Source of the DNA: Phymatolithon calcareum
Lineage: Eukaryota; Rhodophyta; Florideophyceae; Hapalidiales
Assembly (NCBI GenBank): GCA_977006965.1
Contig: OZ345370.1
Coordinates: 2,356,001-2,420,000 of the forward strand
DNA: 64,000 nt
Direction of reading: 5' to 3'
Translations under genes and position numbers: made by a program
The notes under the pieces: model-generated
The model's database searches: none
Told to the model about the DNA's origin: nothing
Seen by the model: only the letters and a program-made list of their open reading frames with translations
In this document: positions 42,783-52,774 of the stretch, one piece after another
Layout of the letters: each line of letters starts with the position of its first letter
How positions within the stretch are numbered: the stretch's first letter is position 1

Positions 42783-44306
42783 TCACACACTTTTGCATGC
42801 TTTCACGTTCAATCCTGTGAGACTCTCAACTTGGGTGTAACCTTCCGGCAAGGTGGTACCGACATGTCCGGTGGGTGGCTTTGTCGTATTATCCACGGAA
42901 ACAAACAAAGAAATCTGCTCTCCGTCACATGTGGAGGGGTCCTCAGTACCCCTGACGTTATTCACGTTCTTCAGGTCACGTACTTCAGTGAATTCGCTGG
43001 GCACATACGTGCTGACATTTCCGACAACGGTTTCACCAGCCATGCCTGTTGAGGTGATGAGAGTGATTTGTTCTCCCACACAAGCGGTGGCATCCTCTGT
43101 GCAATAGTTTCCTCCAATCCTTTCCATCACGATTTTCATAGCAATCTTCTCGTTATCCCCGGGTAAGAAGTGGGCTCCCAGTCGTAGTATCAATGCTCCG
43201 AGCGTGATCAGGGACAGGGTTAGCAGACCAATGCGGCTCCTTGACTCCAATCCAATAACGTTGTCGCTCGCGGATCCTTGTGTAGATGTTATGTTCCCAT
43301 CCCATGGGCTAATGCTCCCCTGCACTAAAGAGAAGCCACCAGAAACAAAACGAAGTAGCTCGTCGGTCGTTTTAAAATCCAAATCCTCTGAGCAAGAACT
43401 TATCGCTGTAAAATTTCTGCTGTTCTTAGTTATGCAATCTCGCAAACGGGCCTTGCCAGCAGTCGTATTAAAATCGAAATCTGTCGAGCAGGACTCTATC
43501 CCACTAAATCTGATCTTGTTAGTTACATTGCAATCTCGTGAACGGGCCTGTTGTTCAATGACACGCTGAATAATTGTTGTCGTGTTACTTTCCATCTTCA
43601 CCCTGCTCGAAAGGCCGGATGAGCCAATGATAATGGCCGCCAGATAAGCCTTGGTTACCGATCCTCCCCGGGGACCACTATAATGAACTTCGATGTGCAC
43701 AGCCGAATCGTACTGTTTCACAAAAACCTCTGCTCTTTCTTCCACGGGGCCACTTCCCACAACCAAGCCTTGTGAATCTCCGTTTCCTGCAGCCCAGCAT
43801 ACACCCAACCGTGCTGTGAGCTTGAAATTTCGGCCCTGAACATCGGCCCACTGACAACCCTTCTTCGCCACATCTTCGCTACCGGCAACAAGTCCGGTAT
43901 GCTGAAATTGCAGTTTGATCGAATCAGCGCGAACCTCTTTTTCGGACTCCAACGACCCGTACAATAGCGTCACTTCGGCGAGCAATACCGTCAGAATGAA
44001 GACTGACAGCAACACGACGTTCAGTTTACTCGGCCGGCGCTTCCCCATTTTGACGCCACCCGCGGCGTCGTAGCGCGTCCTCCCCAGTAGCAGTCGAAGC
44101 AATGCATTCGGATCCCAGGCTTCGGACAGTAACACACTCCGCGCCCAAATTTGCGGTGAGAGACGTCCGCGTGGACTTATTAGTAGCACTTTGAGTACTA
44201 AGCACTCAAACGTTTTGAGAAGGATGAATACAAGCACCGCAGTCAGAATAGCACGCCCCACTTCGCCGATGGTTGACACCGTGGAGCTCTTCAATTCCAT
44301 TTTCAT
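42783..44306 (-). CDS. Membrane protein with duplicated lumenal segments, unknown function
   Basis: An intron-free 507-codon ORF. Membrane segments are likely at residues 18-43, 96-116 and 358-379. Two internal duplications are visible: residues 257-288 and 290-321 share RDC-x-T-N...SCS-x-D-x-DF-x-TT, and residues 404-455 and 457-505 share TED-x-x-x-C-x-GEQI-[ST]-L...G-x-V-x-T. Cysteines are regularly placed in the duplicates, suggesting disulphide-bonded small domains facing the lumen or cell exterior, between segments 2 and 3 and after 3. Its frame is clean next to heavily broken elements, so it is under selection or very young. The first ATG (44306) is used; a second lies two codons on. 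I recognise no family; it may be a red-algal lineage-specific protein. Confidence 0.7.
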   Translation of the reverse strand: MKMELKSSTVSTIGEVGRAILTAVLVFILLKTFECLVLKVLLISPRGRLSPQIWARSVLLSEAWDPNALLRLLLGRTRYDAAGGVKMGKRRPSKLNVVLLSVFILTVLLAEVTLLYGSLESEKEVRADSIKLQFQHTGLVAGSEDVAKKGCQWADVQGRNFKLTARLGVCWAAGNGDSQGLVVGSGPVEERAEVFVKQYDSAVHIEVHYSGPRGGSVTKAYLAAIIIGSSGLSSRVKMESNTTTIIQRVIEQQARSRDCNVTNKIRFSGIESCSTDFDFNTTAGKARLRDCITKNSRNFTAISSCSEDLDFKTTDELLRFVSGGFSLVQGSISPWDGNITSTQGSASDNVIGLESRSRIGLLTLSLITLGALILRLGAHFLPGDNEKIAMKIVMERIGGNYCTEDATACVGEQITLITSTGMAGETVVGNVSTYVPSEFTEVRDLKNVNNVRGTEDPSTCDGEQISLFVSVDNTTKPPTGHVGTTLPEGYTQVESLTGLNVKACKSV

Positions 44307-44609
44307 GCGCTTGAGTGAAGACTGAAGTTAAATCGTTGATCGAGGGACGTGAGACCGGATGAATCTTGCAGAAGATGGTGAAGGCTCAGACAATTAGTGT
44401 TTTTCGTCCCTCGCTCTCCGGGGGTTTGCGGGCGAGGTATTACTTTGCATAACAGTTCTAGAGTTTACTCTGACGTGCATATCAGAAGAACTATCATAGT
44501 TGGACTGTCAGACAGCCGAGTGGAATACTGTAGATCGGACGTTGATCAAAATGACAGATGACGTTACCATGATGTACAAACCTTACCAACCCAATGAGCC
44601 GGGGCGAGA

Positions 44610-44850
44610 GCAACAGCTGGCACGGGGATATTTTCTAACCCTAAGTGGACTAGATCACTTGTGAACAGTAACGTACATCATACAACAGTAGTATTACAAC
44701 ATGAATATACAGCATCCAGTATTTCATACATCGGCATTATCATAATGCCGATCATGATGATACCTATCAAATGCCCGATTGTGACAAACGTGGCGCCTCC
44801 ACCACGACTCATATTTTTAGTCAATGGAGGAGTTTTCTAATTACTGTAGA
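44610..44850 (+). repeat. Dispersed repeat, copy 2 (partner at 26.2 kb)
   Basis: Related to 26235-26460 in direct orientation. This copy has an extra perfect palindrome, atcggcattat-c-ataatgccgat (44730-44752), absent from copy 1. Confidence 0.75.
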
Positions 44851-45430
44851 CCGTCTGAACGTTGAAGCTATGATATGATAGATCCGTGCAACAGGAAAAC
44901 CTCCTTTTAACAGAAAATCTACTCCGGTCCAATGGTTTTTCAGTTAGAGGGGTTTCTTTGTAGCTCATGCCATCAATCACCGAAAACCTGGTGTCCGCCA
45001 ATCCCACAGTGACACTGGGAAGTTGAAATGATGCCAGATTCTGTCGGATTGCACAAGGAGTGAACAATTGTTGGCACGACGGAAGCGATAGAAGGGATAT
45101 GTTTGTCAACGGACGGAGGCACATACAACTGCAACTCCCAACCGCACGGTAGAGATATTTGTATATGCAATTTAATTCGGCGACTCTTCCGGTGGATCGA
45201 ATCGCCCGTGCAGAACGATAACCCTATTAAATGAATACATATCCTTCTACAGTAGTCTGCTAATTACAACCGACCACCCACGGAATTGTCCCCCGAACAG
45301 TTTGCAGGACAAGCCACTGGCCGGCATTGATGAGTGCGGTCATTGTGACGGACGCATATTACGTGCGAACGAATGAACAGTGGTTCGCTGGGAGCATTTA
45401 ATAGCGCGCTCCGACAATTCTGTCAGCATT
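44851..45430. other. Intergenic, no gene seen
   Basis: Short overlapping ORFs only. The stretch lies between the dispersed repeat and the first TLDc gene. Confidence 0.4.
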
Positions 45431-45447
45431 GACCTGCCCAAGCGTCC

Positions 45448-46155
45448 CTATTCTCCGACGCTGAGTCTGCTCGGCACAACAAGCTTATAAGCCTCCACAA
45501 CCACAACATCAAACTGATCTGTGCTTGCCAAGCATTTGTTCCCATACGTATCACTCTCCCCCGAGCTCCCCCGTTCCAACATAGAGTCAAGAAAAATGGC
45601 AAAAGACCCACCTCCACCAATTGCAACGGATTCCGCAGACCCGAGTTGAAAAAACGCGTTCTTCCTCGTCCATGGAAAAACAGCCATCTTCGGTCGCAGT
45701 GCAAACACAAATCCCTCACCAGACCCGTGATAGTGCGCATCAGCCCGAAACGGCACGGACGTATAAACGCCGAAAGTGGCATCCCCCGCGTCACGTATAA
45801 GCAATAGCACCGGGTCCGAGCCCGCCACAGCAGAGTACAGTGTGCCCAGAGCGACGCCGTCGACCATGGTCGAGTACACGGCCTGCAAATCGCATTCTCG
45901 AAATCGTGCCGGTACGTGCGATAGTACGTCCACTAGTTCTGCACCGTCGGCCACGATGCGCGACGGACGGGAGAGACGTGGGGTGCGAGTGAGGCCGGTG
46001 TCGCGCACAGTTCTGCGAGCTAGACGGCGTTCCGCGGGCGAAGGGGGAGCTGAGCGGGTCGGAGAGGTGCGGGTTGGGGAAACTGTGCGGAAGAAACGGG
46101 CGGCGCTCGACGCCGCCGCGGATGCGGCAGATTGTTTCTTGTTGCGGCTACTCAT
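45448..46155 (-). CDS. TLDc-domain protein 1
   Basis: A C-terminal TLDc domain is clear: LVDVLSHVPARFRECDLQAVYST, DPVLLLIRDAGDATFGVYTSVPF, EGFVFALRPKMAVFPWT, FFQLG...SVAIGGGGSFAIFLD, and the late FDVVVVEAYKLV strand. TLDc proteins (OXR1/NCOA7 family) are linked to oxidative-stress resistance and to binding the vacuolar ATPase. The start is placed at the ATG at 46155 (MSSRNKK), where similarity to the neighbour begins; the frame is open to 46287 but upstream contains an odd five-fold ggtca repeat (46304-46325). The N-terminal 70 residues are Ser/Ala/Pro/Arg-rich and low-complexity. It has no intron. It is a tandem paralogue of the next gene on the same strand, 515 bp apart. Confidence 0.85.
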   Translation of the reverse strand: MSSRNKKQSAASAAASSAARFFRTVSPTRTSPTRSAPPSPAERRLARRTVRDTGLTRTPRLSRPSRIVADGAELVDVLSHVPARFRECDLQAVYSTMVDGVALGTLYSAVAGSDPVLLLIRDAGDATFGVYTSVPFRADAHYHGSGEGFVFALRPKMAVFPWTRKNAFFQLGSAESVAIGGGGSFAIFLDSMLERGSSGESDTYGNKCLASTDQFDVVVVEAYKLVVPSRLSVGE

Positions 46156-46670
46156 GGTGGGCGATGTTGACGACTGCAAGGTGGGGCGAGTCATACGGAA
46201 AGTCGGTTTCTCACCTGTGGGCCAATCGTCGGGCGACGCTTGTCTGAAAGAAAGCATTTTGGCGGAACGGTGGCCCATCACATGCATGTCTGACTTTCCG
46301 GTCAGGTCAGGTCAGGTCAGGTCAAAGAGAGTGATAGATGGAAATGCCGAGCTACAGTACAGTACACCTTCGACGTGCTATGAACGCTTATTCGAAGGAT
46401 TCGACTGACAAATAGTATACATATTTACGTGGCGCCAAGTCGCGCACGGCCGATGTGGATAATCTATGGAAAAAAGATACTTTGTCTGCAGTACAGCACA
46501 AACTTCATAGGCGCCAGCACCGTCGACCGTGCACAATGATGAACGGGACGACCGACCGACTTACAACACCTCGAGCACAGAACAAATGCACAAAAGAGCA
46601 CTCGCCAACACAGGAAAATCATTTCGCGCAGACACAACAGCGCGACTTCGACAAGCAATCAAGTCTCCCC

Positions 46671-47438
46671 TCATTCATCAACGCTCAGTCTGCTCGGCAC
46701 AACCATCTTATAAGCCTCCACAACAACAACATCAAACTGGTCCGTACTCGCCAAACACTTATTCCCATAAGTTTCACATTCCCCCGAGCTGCCATGTTCC
46801 AACATCCCATCTAAAAAGATAGCAAACGATCCCCCACCCCCAACAGCAACAGAGTCGACAGATCCAAGTTGAAAGAACGAATTCTTCTTCGTCCACGGAT
46901 AAACACAAACCTTCGGTCGCATCGCAAACACAAATCCCTCCCCATTTCCATGATAATGTGTCCCAGCACGGAAAGGCACGGAAGTATACGCCCCAAAAGT
47001 AGCACCACCCCCGTCACGCACAAGCAGCAACACAGGATCAGGTCCCGAAATAGCATCGTACAACGTGTTGAGCGACACACCGTTAATCATAGTGGAGAAC
47101 ACACCCTGCAAATCACGCCCACGGAATCGAGTCGGTACGTGTGCGAGCACACCGCTCAATTCGGCTGTGTTGGATAGTATGCGCGACGGTCGCGACAGAC
47201 GTGGGATGCGAATGGCACTGCTGTCACGGACGGATTTGCGTGCGCGACGACGGCGCGCGGCTTCGGATAGTTGAGCATCGGATTTCGTCGACGTCGGCAC
47301 AACGGCATCCGTGGCGGCTGCGGCGGCTTCCGCCGCGGCAGCAGCCGCAGCGCATGAGAGTGGGGCAGTGACAGCGTCGGCGGCGCCCTTTGAGGGCGCG
47401 GTGGTAGTTTTGGATTGGGAGTAGAAACTGCGGCGCAT
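46671..47438 (-). CDS. TLDc-domain protein 2
   Basis: Second member of the tandem pair, about 70% identical to TLDc protein 1 across the domain (for example AELSGVLAHVPTRFRGRDLQG, GATFGAYTSVPF, GYxxxx-type GGGGSFAIFLDGMLEHGSSGE). The frame is open as far as 47822; I place the start at the ATG at 47438 (MRRSFYSQSK) because it aligns with the N-terminus of paralogue 1; an ATG at 47465 is the alternative. The N-terminal region has an alanine run of about 20 residues with glutamates (around 47300-47370), not present in the partner. The domain lies at the C-terminus, as usual for the family. A gene duplication is evident. Confidence 0.82.
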   Translation of the reverse strand: MRRSFYSQSKTTTAPSKGAADAVTAPLSCAAAAAAAEAAAAATDAVVPTSTKSDAQLSEAARRRRARKSVRDSSAIRIPRLSRPSRILSNTAELSGVLAHVPTRFRGRDLQGVFSTMINGVSLNTLYDAISGPDPVLLLVRDGGGATFGAYTSVPFRAGTHYHGNGEGFVFAMRPKVCVYPWTKKNSFFQLGSVDSVAVGGGGSFAIFLDGMLEHGSSGECETYGNKCLASTDQFDVVVVEAYKMVVPSRLSVDE

Positions 47439-47839
47439 ACGCGCCAGACTCGCCTCCAGGAGCATCGTATTCACGACGAGCTGTATCGTACACGAGAGTA
47501 CAAGAGCGGCCGTCTTGGTTTTAGTTTTGGCTTTAGTTGTGGTCTTTGTGATAGTGGTTGTGAAGTGGTAGACACGTCGGTCCGACCTAAGTAGTACAGT
47601 AGTGGAAGAAGGTCGGGATGTAGCTACAGTATCATATGACACAGCAAGCAGCGTAAATTTGGCGGAAGGGAGGATGGGTCGGTTGTGTCGTGGCACTCCG
47701 TGCACGATGAGTGGCGGAAGGGTGTAGATTGTGCAATTTGGCTGAGGCGGAGCGGAGCGCGGTTCAAGTTTTGAGGAGACAAGATATTTCATAGATACGC
47801 TCGTTACGCAGACAGGGTGCACCCAACCAACGACAGGAT

Positions 47840-49050
47840 TTCCGATTTTTTATTTTCTCTTCAACTGAAGATCTGCATTTGAACGATTACGTGTGCTTTG
47901 GCTGTTATAATTTTAACACACGTGGCAAACTCAAGTGCTGGTCGACGCGATGTGAGGGAAGGGACCATTGCAACGCACCGCATTGGTCGCATTCTTGCCA
48001 TGCGACCAGTGCGGTGCGATGTGATGGCGCTTGTCATCAATGCAAGACGTTTTGATGGTGATGCTGTGCAGGGTTGCGACAGAGTGACTGTCAGGAGGTT
48101 GGAGCTCAGCTAAGGGATGATGGAGGCATCGATGCAGCTCTGAATGAGCTCATGGCACGGTGCGCAATGTCTTTTATCAGCGATGGAGAGAGGGGCGAAA
48201 TTGCATACTGTACAGCTCAGCTCTCTACTGTAGCGCATGGGAGACGCATACATTCTAATTTTGAATAAATTCAGAAACTTTGATGGATTGCATGCGCAAC
48301 TTCCGGGTGACGTACGTAGAAATAAAGAGGGTCCCAGAACAGAATTATTGCTAGCAGTCTGTCAGACAGATGCTACTGTAGTGACAAACACGATCAATGT
48401 CCTTGCGGAAGTTAATTTCATATGAGCCACTCGAGTCCATCTTGTGCAGAGCAAAAGAGAATGTCGTACTGTACATCCTACTGAAATTCCCTTTACGTTC
48501 ACATCGCTCGATTGTGCGCCAAAGGTAAGTTTTTGTACCCCGCCATATCGTGTCGCATCCACCACTCGCAAATGCAATACCAAACCCATATTATAGCCTC
48601 TCGGCACTCGCAAAGTTGCTCATGCATCTGCAGACGCGTTGATAACTTTTAAATAAAAACCTGCATTTCTTCTTCTTCTTCTTCTTTACCTTCACATCAC
48701 AAGTTTAGTTGATCTCCGGCACGCACATGCTCTGAGTCTGACAGCTGTCTGTCTGTGATCTCCATCACTACTGTATCACATATCTGCCCCATGATCTCTA
48801 CAGGACATGTCCCACGGGACAAAAACTGCAGCATGAATTCGACAGCTGTCGAAAAGGCAAAAGATCGTTCTGACCTCCTCCCTCTGCACCCAATGAAACA
48901 TTTCCAAACCTCCAAACCTCCAAACCATCCATCAACCACCCTCCCATTCGCCAACCCACCCTCCCATTCGCCAACCCACCCCATCATCCCTCCCCCACTC
49001 GCCGTCGCTCCATCACCCACTGCCCGCGCCCACACACCTCCCACCTCCCA
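47840..49050. other. Intergenic between divergent TLDc and methyltransferase genes
   Basis: No supported gene. It holds a ttc microsatellite (about 48667-48688), a 20-bp tandem duplication ccctcccattcgccaaccca near 48957-48996, and cctccaaa repeats just upstream of the methyltransferase start, i.e. a pyrimidine-rich 5' leader. Confidence 0.5.
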
Positions 49051-49051
49051 C

Positions 49052-49971
49052 ATGCATCGTCCCGCCCTCTCCTTCGCATTGCTCGCCTCCGCCGGCGCGC
49101 GCGCAACGCGCTACACAATCCACGCCCCGCCCTCCGAGGCAGCCGCGCGCGTCGCCGCCCTCTCCGCCGCTCGCGCCCTCCCGCGATGGGAGGCTTGCAC
49201 CCCTCTCCCCGCCCACACGGCGACCGCCTTTGCCTCCGCCTGCGCCGCGCGCACCTCTCGCCGGCTCGTTCTCGACGCCGGCTGCGGCACAGGCAGTAGC
49301 TCGCGTCTCCTCGCGGCCGCGCTGCCGGACGCCGACGTGCTAGCCGTCGACCGCAGCGCGGTCCGTCTGCGCCGCGGCCGCAACGCCGCGTCCGCCTTAC
49401 GCGCGGGTGCCACGGCGAGGGAGCCTGTGTTTGTGCGCGCCGATCTGCCGCACTTTTGGCGACTTGCGTGGCGCTCTGGGTGGCGCGCGGACTTTCAGTT
49501 TTTTTTCTATCCGAACCCTTCGCCGCTTCCGCGCCATCTCAAGGTACGTACGTACGTGTTTCCGCGCTATTTTGTCTGTGACGCATTCGCTGGACGAGCG
49601 CTGACGGAGTGTGAGTGTGAGTGTAGCGACGGTGGCATGGACATCCGGCGTTTCCGTACGTTGTCGCGTTGGGCGGACGGGTCGAGGTGCGCGCCAGTTG
49701 GGAGGCGTACTTAAGAGAGTTTCGCGCTGCGTTTCTAGCGCTGGCGGAGTCGCCGCAGGCACTCAGACGATTGCAGGGTGTCAGGGCTTCCAGAGTGCAT
49801 GCGGTGCCGGTTGGGGAAGCGGGGGTGCTGAGGGCGCCTGTGTCGAACTTTGAAATGAAGTATCTTGCGGCGGGACAGCCGGTGCATCGCCTGGTGATTG
49901 ATGGGAGAACGGAGGAGGAGAGGGGGCTTTGCCCGTTTGCGGAAGAGGATGCGCGTCTTGAGTGGCAATAG
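49052..49971 (+). CDS. TrmB-like tRNA (guanine-N7) methyltransferase-family protein, one intron
   Basis: Two exons, 49052-49543 and 49627-49971, join in phase 0 across an 83-bp intron (starts gtacgtacgt, ends gtgtag), giving 278 residues. The SAM-binding motif I is LVLDAGCGTGSSS (residues 72-84), followed by an acidic end to strand 2 (AVDRS). The family motif lies at the splice: FFYPNPSPLPRHLK in exon 1 and RRWHGHPAFP in exon 2, close to the [FY]P[DN]PW-x-K-x-H-x-KRRW of TrmB-type enzymes, here with S in place of W. Exon 2 continues with a strand and helix (GGRVEVRASWEAYLREF). That the motif is only complete after splicing supports the intron. TrmB makes m7G46 in tRNA; this divergent member may have another substrate. 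The ATG at 49052 is chosen as the last before the conserved part with a short N-terminal signal-like stretch. Confidence 0.85.
49544..49626 (+). other. 83-bp GT-AG intron in the methyltransferase gene
   Basis: Donor aag/gtacgt, acceptor gtgtag/cga, phase 0. Reading through would destroy the HLK-RRW motif. Confidence 0.85.
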
Positions 49972-50490
49972 CGGCATGTGCGCTGCAGGCTTCTGCAAGT
50001 GGTAGATCAGTGAGAGAGAATGCACTGGATGTTTGTCAGTGGAACGGTTTCGGGCAGGGAGGAGGCACGCTGTGCGGACAGTATTGTCCGGCAGGCGTTT
50101 GGCGGCCAAATTTTTAGACTACCTCTGTAACAGATTCTCCAGTTCTTGCCAACGCTATGCAGACGGACGCGCCATGGAGGTGGCACTGCAAATGGGGTGG
50201 CAACGGAGAGTGTCATTGAAGATACAATAATAATAAAACGTTTTAACTCAGATGGCGACTACTTTGGAGCTATTTCCCAGTTGGCATTGCGCCGATGCAA
50301 CCCGAGAGTTTCCTGAATAGCGCTAATCTCCTGCGGACAACGATATATGAATAAACTACTGAGCGCATGACGGCGGGGGGGGGGAGGGGTACAAGGAGAG
50401 CTACTGCCGATGTAAGCGGTGGCATCAAACACGGCTTGATTCGCTTTCCGACCGCAAGCGCGACAGCAGAAGATCGAAGCATGTGGATCG
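49972..50490. other. Convergent 3' region between methyltransferase and RPB4
   Basis: No gene. An aataataaaa stretch at about 50227-50237 could serve as a polyadenylation signal. A run of G (about 50371-50381) lies downstream. Confidence 0.4.
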
Positions 50491-50491
50491 T

Positions 50492-50932
50492 CTAGCGGAC
50501 AAAAGTATCCAGGTTCTTGAGAATCTCGTTGAGCGCCTCGTTCTCATAATTCCGCGCCAGTGACGGAATGATCGCCTTCGCCTCCTCTGCATCCTTAGGG
50601 ACGAGGCTGGCAAGTTGAGCAATCTCGAATGGATGCAACTGCGGCCGCACGGAGTCGAGCTGGTTGCGCACTTGCACAGCTTGCTCTGTGCCTTGGATGG
50701 CGTCGAAGCGCTGAGCATACTCTACCGACTTCTTCAGCACCACGTTCATTTCCGACCCGTACGTGCCGTTGTCCTGCATGTTTTGCAGCTTGACGGAGAG
50801 GAGGTGAGCGACCTCGGAGAGAAAGAGCGGTTGCGCCTTCGCAGAGCTGAACTCCGGCCCGAGTTGCAGCTCTGAGGCGTCCTCTTGGTCGGGGCGAAAC
50901 TGCTGCACTGTGGGCTCGTCTTTCGGGTCCAT
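50492..50932 (-). CDS. RPB4: RNA polymerase II subunit RPB4
   Basis: An intron-free 146-codon ORF, close to the about 142 residues of the human protein. The family pattern is clear: AQPLFLSEVAHLLSVKL near residue 33, a helix ending VEYAQRF, then the HRDC-like C-terminal part LHPFEIAQLASLVPKDAEEAKAIIPSL (residues 100-125) and ENEALNEILKNLD at the end. RPB4 forms the stalk of RNA polymerase II with RPB7 and acts in initiation and in mRNA fate. The gene is convergent with the methyltransferase gene and divergent from the one at 51333, with 400 bp between the start codons as a shared promoter region. Confidence 0.93.
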   Translation of the reverse strand: MDPKDEPTVQQFRPDQEDASELQLGPEFSSAKAQPLFLSEVAHLLSVKLQNMQDNGTYGSEMNVVLKKSVEYAQRFDAIQGTEQAVQVRNQLDSVRPQLHPFEIAQLASLVPKDAEEAKAIIPSLARNYENEALNEILKNLDTFVR

Positions 50933-51332
50933 TTCGGCGATCGACAGACTTTTCAGCCTTCAACCCGGCGGAAGAGCTCTACTGTACCCGACGTCGAGTG
51001 CTTGGCCCCAGGATGTGCAATGCTCTTCTGCTTTGCTTGTTTTTCTGGTGGGTGGCCGGAGAGTTTATGATGGCGGACACCAGGCAACAGAATGTACATC
51101 AATCAGAAGGTCCTGATCGGAAGATAGCTTTATTGAAAAAATATTCCAAAAATAGCGTTATTTATAGATATAATATCGATAGAATCCATCAAACTCTGTT
51201 TCAACGCTGAAGGCAGTGTTGATCGCTATTGATATTTTTCCGGTATAAGATCAATCTTATTTTTGATGCACTTCAAGCGCAAACGCTGCACAGGCAATCC
51301 CGCGCGGCATACGCCTCACCTGAGACGTCGCC

Positions 51333-52220
51333 ATGGGCGCCACGCCCGGCTTTTTATTTCTGCCGCCTCCACCATTGCTCTACACCACTCTCCCCCGCAC
51401 AGCGCTTACTCTCCGCCGTCGCCCACGTACTGCCACACTCCACGCCCGCGCCGTACCGCCAACTTTCGAAGAAGAGCCGCCAGACGATGACATCCCCTCT
51501 CAATTCGGCGAGCGCGCCGCCGCCGGCATAGTCGCGTCCGCCGGCTACGTCATCGCGCCCGCCTCTGTCATGCGTGATACGCCGCTCCCGCCCAAACCAC
51601 CCGACCCTGCACATCATGAACTGCCATCTCCACCGCCGCCGCTAACGGCCCCGCTCGACTTCCCGCGCGCCGCGCTACACTCGTTCGACGTGCACGGCGT
51701 TGCTGTGCTGCACAGTGCATTCCTATCTGCGGTAGGTCCACTCTCCCGTGCGGCGGCGGCGCAAATACGCGCACACGAGTATGCTGCCTCTGTCGAAGCG
51801 ATAACCCGCATCGTGGACGGCTGCGGGGCGCCCGTACAGTCTGGGACGATCGATATGAATGCGACTGACGCGCGCGTCAAGATGTTTGAGACGTCTTCGC
51901 GAGCCCTCAGTGTTGTGCGTGCCGCGCTGCGGGCGGAGCGCGTTGTGGTATGTCGCGCTCGAGTGCTGGACGGAAGGCGGTTTGATAGACTTGTGAGCGG
52001 GCAGCAGGCAGTTGCGCTTTATCTTCCGCTACGTCGCCGGGGACGCGATAAGTCAGAGCATGAGCCGCAGCGAATACGCGTTGGAGGCAGGGATGTGCAA
52101 GTGTTTTGCGGTGACGCGGTCGTGGTTGCTGGGGAGATCGAGTGGAGTGTTACATGTTCGGATGGCGACGCGGTGCGGGCGCTTGTGGTTACTTACGCGG
52201 CTGTGGAGGAGGAGCTGTGA
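51333..52220 (+). CDS. Conserved-looking unknown protein, possible organelle targeting
   Basis: An intron-free 295-codon GC-rich ORF starting at an ATG in good context (gccATGg). The N-terminal 40 residues (FLFLPPPPLLYTTL..., then Arg-rich, no acidic residue until about 44) look like a plastid or mitochondrial transit peptide, followed by an acidic linker (EEEPPDDD). The rest has regular alternating strands, ending with VQVFCGDAVVVAGEIEWSVTCSDGDAVRALVVTYA, reminiscent of a beta-sandwich or cupin-like end. I recognise no family. The divergent position to RPB4 and the clean frame argue for a real gene. Confidence 0.7.
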   Translation: MGATPGFLFLPPPPLLYTTLPRTALTLRRRPRTATLHARAVPPTFEEEPPDDDIPSQFGERAAAGIVASAGYVIAPASVMRDTPLPPKPPDPAHHELPSPPPPLTAPLDFPRAALHSFDVHGVAVLHSAFLSAVGPLSRAAAAQIRAHEYAASVEAITRIVDGCGAPVQSGTIDMNATDARVKMFETSSRALSVVRAALRAERVVVCRARVLDGRRFDRLVSGQQAVALYLPLRRRGRDKSEHEPQRIRVGGRDVQVFCGDAVVVAGEIEWSVTCSDGDAVRALVVTYAAVEEEL

Positions 52221-52774
52221 CGGTTTGTTGGAAACTCTAGAGTGATAGTTTGCGCAGTGTGTTGGATGTTTTATATTTATTTATGCGGGGGTTTGTGGGG
52301 AGATTAGTTTACATAAGCCGAAATCCATTGCGGTTCTTGTGCTTTTCATATTTGCACAATCCATTCTCGTCGTCTTGTTCGCTTCGATAGAATAGCACAG
52401 ACAAGAAGTAGACAATGAAGAACAGGGCGTCGGTCTAAACCAGTTCCGGTTCCGATGACCACCCTCAATGGTCGGGTACTTGGAGGAGTGCAGACAAAGT
52501 GGCAATTGGAGAAGTGCTTTCCCGGTCGGCGACTTGGTTGTCGCCATGCACCGTTGCCTTCGTATCTCGCTTGTAAATTAGTTCTTAAGAATACTCTCCT
52601 AAGCTAATATCATTCACTGCATCACTCCGCTCAGCACAAGTGCAGATATTTCCCTTATTTCTACAGATAAACAACGTTCATGGAGACAATGAATTCATCC
52701 TCGTTCCCGCCATGGACGGTGAACTAGCATTGGAAGTCCTCTTTCACGCGACAAGCGGACAACAGGTAATTCTT
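52221..52774. other. Right edge of gene island, no gene seen
   Basis: 3' flank of the preceding gene, followed by AT-richer DNA without a supported ORF. Confidence 0.4.

Noticed and set aside
48667-48690. CRISPR-like or functional tandem repeat
   Set aside because: It is a simple ttc microsatellite; no spaced repeat array exists in the window, which is eukaryotic.
49111-49413. Minus-strand ORFs across the methyltransferase gene
   Set aside because: GC-rich third-position bias opens the opposite frames; the plus strand carries the SAM and TrmB motifs.
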